Shown: piece after piece, positions 57,972 to 64,000 of the stretch | How the letters are laid out: each line of letters starts with the position of its first letter | Numbering within the stretch: position 1 is the first letter of the stretch | NCBI GenBank assembly: GCA_045614605.1 | Contig: JAZLDH010000001.1 | Location: forward strand, 58,692 to 122,691 | Direction of reading: 5' to 3' | DNA from: Onthomorpha sp937906975 | GTDB taxonomy: Bacteria > Bacteroidota > Bacteroidia > Bacteroidales > P3 | DNA: 64,000 nucleotides | Position numbers and translations under genes: made by a program | Notes under the pieces: generated by a model | Database searches by the model: none | What the model saw: the letters and a program-made list of their open reading frames with translations, nothing else | Told to the model about the DNA's origin: nothing

Positions 57972-58526
57972 ATGAAAATCATTCAAACCGAACTACCAGG
58001 CTTGTTAATAATAGAGCCAGATGTTTTTCGAGACGAAAGAGGTTACTTTTGCGAAACCTACAATCAAGAAAAACTATCACAACTCGGCTTTAACCAAAAC
58101 TTTGTGCAAGACAACGAATCTATGTCTTCAAAAGGAGTGTTGCGAGGCATACACTTTCAAAAACCACCCTTTGCACAAGCAAAATTAGTTAGAGTAATAA
58201 AAGGTAGTGTCATTGACTTTGCAGTAGATTTGCGTAAAGGCTCGCCAACATACGGCAAATACAAATCAGTAAAGTTAGATGCAGAAAAAAAGAATATGCT
58301 ATATCTTCCAGAAGGCTTTGGACATGGATTTCTATCCTTGGAAGACAACACCGTTTTCTCATACAAATGCTCTAACTTTTACAACAAAGAATCAGAATCG
58401 GGCATACTTTGGTCAGACGAGGACTTAGCAATAGATTGGCAAATAGAAAATCCAATCCTTTCCGACAAAGACAAAATTTTGCCAAGCTTTAAAGATTTTG
58501 ATTCACCTTTTATCTTTGAAGAGTAA
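57972..58526 (+). CDS. rfbC: dTDP-4-dehydrorhamnose 3,5-epimerase
   Basis: 184 residues, standard length. Cupin-fold RmlC: PDVFRDERGYFCETYN, KGVLRGIHFQKPP (with the catalytic His), RVIKGSVIDFAVDLRKGSPTYG and PEGFGHGFL. Third step of dTDP-L-rhamnose synthesis. The other rml genes are not in the window. Confidence 0.95.
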   Translation: MKIIQTELPGLLIIEPDVFRDERGYFCETYNQEKLSQLGFNQNFVQDNESMSSKGVLRGIHFQKPPFAQAKLVRVIKGSVIDFAVDLRKGSPTYGKYKSVKLDAEKKNMLYLPEGFGHGFLSLEDNTVFSYKCSNFYNKESESGILWSDEDLAIDWQIENPILSDKDKILPSFKDFDSPFIFEE

Positions 58527-58529
58527 TCA

Positions 58530-60416
58530 ATGCTTGAAAAAGCACGAAGTATATTAAAAAAATATTGGGCTTATGACTCCTTTCGTTCAATTCAAGAACA
58601 AGTCATAAGCTCAGTTCTTTTAGGAAACGATACCTTAGCCCTAATGCCTACGGGTGGAGGAAAAAGCCTATGTTATCAAGTTCCCGCACTTATGCAATCG
58701 GGCATTTGCATAATAATCTCCCCACTTATTTCCCTAATGAAAGACCAAGCCGATTCCCTAACAAACAAAGGAATAAAGGCATGTTGTCTTAGCGAGGAGG
58801 CCTTACACAAAAACATTGACGAGATCTTGAATAAAGTAATGACAATGAAGTATAAATTCTTGTTTATTACACCCGAAAGAGTTAAAAACCAAGTCTTTCA
58901 ATACTACCTCTATCAAATGAATCCTTGCTTATTTGTAGTAGATGAAGCACACTGCATATCGGAATGGGGACACGAATTTCGCCCAGAATATAGAGAGATT
59001 TCACTACTTAGAGACATTCACCCCAAAGTGCCAATCCTTGCCCTAACCGCCACAGCCACACCACGCACAATAGAAGACATACAAACAAATCTTGAATTTA
59101 AAAGACTAAACTGCATAAGAGGGAGTTTTGAAAGAAAAAACCTTAACTATTTAGTTTTTGAAGACAACGACAAAATAGGAAAAAGCGTAGAAATAATAAA
59201 AAAATACGAAGGCTCAGGATTGATTTATGTCTCTACTCGAAAAAATGCCGTGCTCTATGCCGAAGAATTTAAAAAACACAACCTTTCCGTTGCAGAATAT
59301 CACGCAGGACTAAGCAACTATGAAAGAAAACAACGACAAGACTCTTGGCAAAAAGGAGAATTAAAAGTAATGGTAGCAACAAAAGCCTTTGGAATGGGCA
59401 TAGACAAACAAGATGTACGCTTTGTGATACACCTTGACTTGCCTTCCAGCATAGAAGAATACTATCAAGAATTAGGAAGAGCAGGAAGAGATGGACAAGA
59501 AGCATACGCCATACTCTATTGGCATGAAAAAGACATCAGCAACCTAAGAAAAAGAGTCCTGATGTCATATCCCGAAATGGAAAAAATAAAAGAAATCTAC
59601 TCCTCTCTTTACTCTCAATACAGCATAGCCTACTATGATGGCAAGAATTACGAAAAAAACTTCTCCCTAACAGAATTTTGCTATAAATATCACTTCGATT
59701 TCATTTCCGTATTCAACACCCTAAAAATCCTTTCAAGAGAAGGCCTTCTGCTTTACAATCAAAGAGAATACCCTATCTCAAAGGTTAAAATCCAATCCAA
59801 TGATTTTGAAATAAGAACCATACTAAAAATATCCGATGACTACTCACAACTATTAGCAAGCCTATTAAGAATATGTGAATGCAACAACATAGAATACAAC
59901 TTCATAGACGAACAAAGAATAGCCAATTATTTAAGATGGGATAAAGAAAAAGTAATACTCAAACTCCAAAGCTTAGAGAAAATGGGTGTAATAACCTATC
60001 TTAGATTCAAAGCAGGAGAATACATAATCTTTCTACAAGACAGAGTAAAGAAAGAAGAGCTCTACATATCCGAAAAAAACTATCAACAACTAAAAGATAA
60101 CTCAATCCAAAGAGCCGAAAAAATGATAGACTACCTTTACAACTCTCAATGTAGAGAACAATACATTCACCAATACTTTGAAATAGAAACCCCAAAATGC
60201 AATAAATGTGATTTATGTCGTAATAATCAAACAAAATCTCTATCTTTGCAAGAAAAAATAATAAAAATACTTTTGCAAGGCGAAAGACCAATCACATATT
60301 TTGAAAACAACACAGAATTTCCAGAAGGAGAAAAAACAATAAACTTTCTAAGGCAAATGCTTGATGAAGGAATATTTATATTGAACGGAGACAAAATACG
60401 TTTTAATAAAAAATAG
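58530..60416 (+). CDS. recQ: ATP-dependent DNA helicase RecQ
   Basis: 628 residues. Superfamily 2 motifs: I PTGGGKSLCYQVPA, II VVDEAHCISEWGHEFRPEY, III LTATATPRT, VI QELGRAGRDGQ. The C-terminal part has a Cys cluster CNKCDLC (the zinc domain normally lies earlier) and a winged-helix region, with no clear HRDC domain. DNA repair helicase. Starts 3 bases after rfbC. Confidence 0.93.
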   Translation: MLEKARSILKKYWAYDSFRSIQEQVISSVLLGNDTLALMPTGGGKSLCYQVPALMQSGICIIISPLISLMKDQADSLTNKGIKACCLSEEALHKNIDEILNKVMTMKYKFLFITPERVKNQVFQYYLYQMNPCLFVVDEAHCISEWGHEFRPEYREISLLRDIHPKVPILALTATATPRTIEDIQTNLEFKRLNCIRGSFERKNLNYLVFEDNDKIGKSVEIIKKYEGSGLIYVSTRKNAVLYAEEFKKHNLSVAEYHAGLSNYERKQRQDSWQKGELKVMVATKAFGMGIDKQDVRFVIHLDLPSSIEEYYQELGRAGRDGQEAYAILYWHEKDISNLRKRVLMSYPEMEKIKEIYSSLYSQYSIAYYDGKNYEKNFSLTEFCYKYHFDFISVFNTLKILSREGLLLYNQREYPISKVKIQSNDFEIRTILKISDDYSQLLASLLRICECNNIEYNFIDEQRIANYLRWDKEKVILKLQSLEKMGVITYLRFKAGEYIIFLQDRVKKEELYISEKNYQQLKDNSIQRAEKMIDYLYNSQCREQYIHQYFEIETPKCNKCDLCRNNQTKSLSLQEKIIKILLQGERPITYFENNTEFPEGEKTINFLRQMLDEGIFILNGDKIRFNKK

Positions 60417-60422
60417 AAAAAT

Positions 60423-61175
60423 ATGCACAAAAAACCATTAGTTTCAGTCATAACAGTCTGTTACAATTCCGCAAGAATGTTAAAGCGTACTATAAAATCC
60501 CTACGCCTACAAACCTACACAGAAATAGAATACATAGTAATAGACGGAGCATCGAAAGACAGCACACTTCAAGTCATAAAAGAAAATCAAGATATTATCA
60601 ATTTATGGATAAGCGAGCCTGATAACGGACTCTATTTCGCAATGAACAAAGGCTTAGAGCTTGCAAACGGAGATTATGTCATCTTTATAAATGCAGGAGA
60701 TATGTTTTATTTGCCCGATACCTTAGAAAAAATCTTCTCCTCTCATCAAGAAGATGTAGATATTTACTATGGCGACACAATGATACTTGCAGAAAATCAA
60801 AAAGAATTAGGAAGTAGAAGACTCTCACCACCAAAACAACTTACAAAAAACTCATTTCGTTGGGGAATGACCGTTTGTCATCAATCCATACTAATAAAAC
60901 GCACCATAGCACCAAAGTATGACACCTCTTATCGCATAACAGCCGATTACGATTGGGTGCTAAGCTCCATTGAAAATGCAAAAAAAATAGTAAACACAAA
61001 ACAATATATCTCCAAATTCCTATCAGGCGGATTGAGTAGCAAACACATAATGAAAGCCAACAAAGAAAGATTTCGTATAATGATAAAACACTATGGCTTA
61101 ATCACAGCCCTATGGTATAACTTTCTAATGATATTTCGCCTAATCTTTACCTACATAAAAAAAGGCAGACTTTAA
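60423..61175 (+). CDS. glycosyltransferase family 2 protein
   Basis: 250 residues. GT-A fold: VSVITVCYNSARMLKRTIKSLRLQTY, EYIVIDGASKDSTLQVI, ISEPDNGLYFAMNKGLELANGDYVIFINAGD with the DxD-like acidic residues. WcaE-like glycosyltransferases of polysaccharide synthesis are the nearest type. Starts 6 bases after recQ. Confidence 0.9.
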   Translation: MHKKPLVSVITVCYNSARMLKRTIKSLRLQTYTEIEYIVIDGASKDSTLQVIKENQDIINLWISEPDNGLYFAMNKGLELANGDYVIFINAGDMFYLPDTLEKIFSSHQEDVDIYYGDTMILAENQKELGSRRLSPPKQLTKNSFRWGMTVCHQSILIKRTIAPKYDTSYRITADYDWVLSSIENAKKIVNTKQYISKFLSGGLSSKHIMKANKERFRIMIKHYGLITALWYNFLMIFRLIFTYIKKGRL

Positions 61176-61179
61176 GAAA

Positions 61180-61252
61180 AAAAAGTCTAAGGAAACGCAA
61201 AATAAAGCAAAGAAAAAAAATTTTTTTTCTTTGCTTTTTTAATTTTTTTCTT
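61180..61252. repeat. palindromic T-rich repeat before leader copy B
   Basis: AAGTCTAAGGAAACGC, then a 34-bp perfect palindrome (61204-61237, A8/T8 centre), then TTTTTTTCTTAGGA. The left half is the same as after both T9SS type A genes. It may end the glycosyltransferase transcript. Confidence 0.7.
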
Positions 61253-61433
61253 AGGAAAATTTTTCTAAATAAAAGAAAATTTTTTACCTTTGCTTCATCA
61301 ATCAAAATATTATGCAAATTACAACAAGCATAACCTACCTTTGTAAAAACAATTTGAGCAAATAGAGATGTTTGCTTCACTCTTGCTTTGAGCAAACATC
61401 GTTAAAATAAACCCAATCAAAGCAAGAGAAAAT
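61204..61433 (+). repeat. 230-bp leader repeat, copy B
   Basis: Nearly identical to 12091-12320. It holds TACCTTTG at 61285-61292, the 17-codon ORF at 61312-61365 and the hairpin at 61367-61400. It lies 34 bases ahead of the secreted-protein gene at 61468, which is not homologous to the gene behind copy A. Confidence 0.85.
61312..61365 (+). CDS. 17-residue leader ORF, copy B
   Basis: Encodes the same peptide, MQITTSITYLCKNNLSK, as 12199-12252, differing only by two synonymous changes. Candidate leader peptide; translation unproven. Confidence 0.4.
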   Translation: MQITTSITYLCKNNLSK

Positions 61434-61467
61434 AATTATAAAAATAGAAATAAAAAAAAGAGGAATT

Positions 61468-62652
61468 ATGCGAAAAATAATAGCATTAACATTAGTGCTT
61501 TTTAGTATTACATATACACAAGCACAAGATTGGATAAATAATGAAAGTACAATATTATTTGAACAGAGTATTCTATCAAATGAAAAAAATCAATGCATAG
61601 AAGAGTATAGACTTGGAGTATTGTTAACAACTACAAATATGTTTGATACAGAACTTTACTCTTTCAGAGCATGGGTGGGATCAAATACAATTGTTCAAAG
61701 ATTGCTTAATGATGCAAATTGTGTTGTTTCAGATATAGAAATACTTAGAGATTCTGTTTATTTTTGTGGGAATAGAGAAGTAAACGGAAACCAAGTTGGT
61801 TACATAGGACGATTTAATATAGAAGATTTTGTAAATAATTTAGAATGTAATTATGAAATCATGGATATTAATCAGAGTATTAACCTTAAAAAATTAGTTG
61901 CATACGATACATTTGGTAAAGACCATATAGTAGCAATAGGATCTAATACATCAAATACTCCTGTTATAGTAGATTTATTTCCAGATTCAATTTGCAATAT
62001 ATTTTACAATAATTCATTACAAGCTGAACGACTTTCAGATATAGCAGTTGGAGAGAAATATGTTGTTATAGCTGGAGAAGATACAGGAAGTGCTAAAATA
62101 ACTCTTACAAGATTTTTTAGATATGACTTATGTGCACCTATCGTAATGGGCTATCACGAACATTATAAATACGATTATACAGCTATGGTTGATATAGCAC
62201 CATTTATGTTAAATGCAGATCAAGTAAAAATTACTTATTTGGATACTTGTATGATGGCATTAACAACCTCTGCTATGGATTATAGCAATAATGCTTTTTA
62301 TACCCTTGTAAGTGTATTTAATGAGCATCATTTAAATATTCTTAATACACAAGTGATACCACATAACGATAAGATGATATATTTAAAAGATACAGAATAT
62401 GATTCTGTTGCAAATAGGTTGTATATTTTAGAAGACAATAACTTGGATAACACAGGAAATTATACTTCGTATATACTTCCTGTAAGACCTTATGCTCAAA
62501 CTTCATACACTTTGAATGCAATAAAACCAGAAAAAAATTACATATTGAATGATATTATAGCATTTGATTTTGATAATAAAGTTATAGGAGTGGGAATTAA
62601 TTCACATTCTTTTCAAGCTTTGTTTTCAAAAAATACGAATGTTACAACATAG
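61468..62652 (+). CDS. secreted protein, hypothetical, possibly interrupted by an amber codon
   Basis: 394 residues to the first stop. Signal peptide 1-19 (MRKIIALTLVLFS...TQAQ). The body is beta-rich (FRAWVGSNTIVQRL, DSVYFCGNREVNGNQVGYIGRF) and resembles a propeller-like surface protein. After the TAG at 62650-62652 the same frame stays open for 53 more codons to a TAA at 62812-62814, including SFIYQHQPYTISWQQNN. The gene was therefore probably 447 codons long. No T9SS sorting domain is visible in either part. Preceded by leader copy B. Confidence 0.7.
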   Translation: MRKIIALTLVLFSITYTQAQDWINNESTILFEQSILSNEKNQCIEEYRLGVLLTTTNMFDTELYSFRAWVGSNTIVQRLLNDANCVVSDIEILRDSVYFCGNREVNGNQVGYIGRFNIEDFVNNLECNYEIMDINQSINLKKLVAYDTFGKDHIVAIGSNTSNTPVIVDLFPDSICNIFYNNSLQAERLSDIAVGEKYVVIAGEDTGSAKITLTRFFRYDLCAPIVMGYHEHYKYDYTAMVDIAPFMLNADQVKITYLDTCMMALTTSAMDYSNNAFYTLVSVFNEHHLNILNTQVIPHNDKMIYLKDTEYDSVANRLYILEDNNLDNTGNYTSYILPVRPYAQTSYTLNAIKPEKNYILNDIIAFDFDNKVIGVGINSHSFQALFSKNTNVTT

Positions 62653-62814
62653 CATTGCAATAAAGTGAGAATATTAAAACCAGTAATGTTAGGACAAGTA
62701 CCAAATGTCTCATCATTTATTTATCAACACCAACCTTACACAATCTCTTGGCAACAAAACAATTTTATTGGGAATAATGTTCCTCAAATAATAGAATGTC
62801 AATCAAATCAATAA
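62653..62814 (+). pseudogene. in-frame continuation after the amber codon
   Basis: 53 sense codons in the frame of the preceding gene, ending TAA at 62812. It ends 20 bases before the next ATG. It has no start codon position of its own that would explain it, although an internal ATG exists at 62686. Confidence 0.45.
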
Positions 62815-62834
62815 TCATATAAAAATAAATTAAT

Positions 62835-63947
62835 ATGAAAAAAATAATATTCATTTTAGTAACGATTTTAATTAGTGCTTTTTCTATTTTAAAAGCACAA
62901 GATACATTGTTTTTTCAAGTTCCAGTTTATTTTCCAATAGATACTACAAATAAAACCTACATTTACCCCGAAGTTATAAATCCAAATGTGTGTTATGATC
63001 AAGGTCCAGATGATCCTATAATAGGAAATCTTCGTTTTCATGAAGTTAGCCGTTTAACTTGTGATGGAAAACCACTAAAATCAGTAGCACAAGGCTTTAT
63101 GTTTAATGATACAATGTCATTAGATGGCATTACAGGATGGTTTGGACTTAATACAGGTTCTATATATTATGATGCAGTATTTGAAGCGAATTTTAAAATA
63201 GGAATAATGGATGATAATTATAATATTATTTATCAAAAAGACTATTTATTTCAACCAGATTATCCAACAAACTTTGATAGTTATGTGCATATTCCTTTTG
63301 ATAGTATTTTGCATTTGAATGATTTTGTATATATTTTTATAGAATGGCCTGATAGCGCTTGTGTTGGAGGATTTGTTGCAGGAGAATTATATCATGATGA
63401 TTATCCAAAATTACATATGCTAACTAACGTAGAAGAAGAATTATATCTTAATGGAGGTCTTAACGTTCTGCCTGAAAGTTTGTGTGAGGCTTGTAATGTG
63501 AAATACGCACCTTTGTTTAAATTTTATGGTGCAACTTCTTGGGTTGATTTATATTCACTTAGATGTGAACATTTAAATGCATTATGTTATTGGAATGTAA
63601 AAGATGGTGTTATGCAACCATTAGATTATTATCCTACTCTTGGAATGAATTTTTACTATAACAATGTTAATAATAACAATAATAATAATGATAGCGGATT
63701 ATCTGACTTGGATATTTCGTATCTTGTAAGCCTACAGCCAAATCCTGCAAATGAAGTTTTGAAAATAAATTCATCTTTCAAGATAAGAGAAATAGAAATC
63801 CATAACGCCTTAGGACAAGTTGTGCTAAGAAAACAAGGAAGTCAAAACATTGAAACAATAGATGTATCAAATCTTCAAAGTGGAACGTACATCGTAAGAA
63901 TAAAAACACAAAGAGGATTTGCAAATAAAAAACTGATAATCAAATAG
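62835..63947 (+). CDS. secreted protein with T9SS type A sorting domain, paralogue of 12348-13424
   Basis: 370 residues. Signal peptide 1-21. The same domain plan as the 12.3-kb paralogue: FHEVSRLTCDGKPLKSVAQGF, EWPDSACVGG, CEACNVKYAPLFKFYG, then an Asn-rich linker (NNVNNNNNNNDSG) and the type A sorting domain (LQPNPANEVLKI to KKLIIK). The last about 190 coding bases and the downstream repeat are almost identical to the paralogue, while the middle has diverged. It would be exported by the type IX system. Confidence 0.85.
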   Translation: MKKIIFILVTILISAFSILKAQDTLFFQVPVYFPIDTTNKTYIYPEVINPNVCYDQGPDDPIIGNLRFHEVSRLTCDGKPLKSVAQGFMFNDTMSLDGITGWFGLNTGSIYYDAVFEANFKIGIMDDNYNIIYQKDYLFQPDYPTNFDSYVHIPFDSILHLNDFVYIFIEWPDSACVGGFVAGELYHDDYPKLHMLTNVEEELYLNGGLNVLPESLCEACNVKYAPLFKFYGATSWVDLYSLRCEHLNALCYWNVKDGVMQPLDYYPTLGMNFYYNNVNNNNNNNDSGLSDLDISYLVSLQPNPANEVLKINSSFKIREIEIHNALGQVVLRKQGSQNIETIDVSNLQSGTYIVRIKTQRGFANKKLIIK

Positions 63948-63954
63948 TAAAACA

Positions 63955-64000
63955 AGCGAAAAAAAAGTCTAAGGAAACGCAAAATAAAGCAAAGAAAAAA
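63955..64000. repeat. start of the 3' palindromic T-rich repeat, cut by the window edge
   Basis: Identical to 13434-13479 as far as it can be read (AAAAAAAAGTCTAAGG, AACGCAAAATAAAGC, then an A-run). Confidence 0.75.

Overview
The window is AT-rich DNA from an anaerobic member of the Bacteroidota, most likely order Bacteroidales. This rests on many exact Bacteroidetes-type promoters (TTTG-N19-TAnnTTTG), secreted proteins ending in type IX secretion (T9SS) type A and type B sorting domains, TonB-dependent receptors, an oxygen/peroxide detoxification operon, and a lysine fermentation gene set. No rRNA, transposase, integrase or CRISPR array was seen. One tRNA-Ser(UGA) and one cobalamin riboswitch are present.

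Layout. 0-2.4 kb: minus-strand ECF sigma / anti-sigma / outer-membrane protein operon. 2.5-5.7 kb: oxidative-stress operon (flavodiiron protein, flavin reductase-rubredoxin, rubrerythrin, PerR-like Fur protein, rubredoxin) behind a promoter with a PerR-box-like palindrome. 5.7-12.1 kb: glucosaminidase, a large primase-exonuclease-FGE fusion protein, a repeat-rich secreted protein and a MuiA/DUF4139 protein. 12.1-21.5 kb: T9SS cargo protein, TonB-dependent receptor, inactive M16 homologue, gliding-type protein, ComB and two small beta-barrels. 21.6-25.2 kb: guanine deaminase, S9 peptidase, RsmG. 25.3-27.2 kb: accessory patch (Bro-N protein, gene remnant, two iteron-like repeat modules, tRNA-Ser). 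27.4-38.4 kb: deoxyhypusine synthase-like gene, kamD, kamE, CoA-transferase beta subunit, then kdd, kamA, kamB and kamC, interrupted by a minus-strand beta-barrel and an acyltransferase. 38.4-41.7 kb: second accessory patch (Fic protein, third iteron module, structured RNA candidate, small ORF, KilA-N protein). 41.7-45.1 kb: cobalamin riboswitch, BtuB-like receptor and lipoprotein. 45.2-61.2 kb: mostly housekeeping genes (DUF349 protein, L31, GlmU-like, Lon, SufS, YigZ, DnaA, Na/Pi transporter, Lpd, RfbC, RecQ, GT2). 61.2-64 kb: a second secreted-protein region that reuses DNA modules found at 12-13.5 kb.

How it fits together. The Kam enzymes convert lysine by way of beta-lysine and 3,5-diaminohexanoate. 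Lysine 5,6-aminomutase needs adenosylcobalamin, KamB/KamC are its predicted reactivase, and the riboswitch-controlled receptor nearby probably imports the cobalamin. The most unusual items are the AEP primase / Sel1-like / DEDDh exonuclease / FGE-domain fusion (6.6-9.1 kb), three iteron plus AT-rich modules that bracket the lysine island, a promoter-driven long-hairpin RNA candidate at 39.9-40.25 kb, a T-rich short repeat family that also lies inside genes, and a 230-bp leader repeat carrying a conserved 17-residue ORF.
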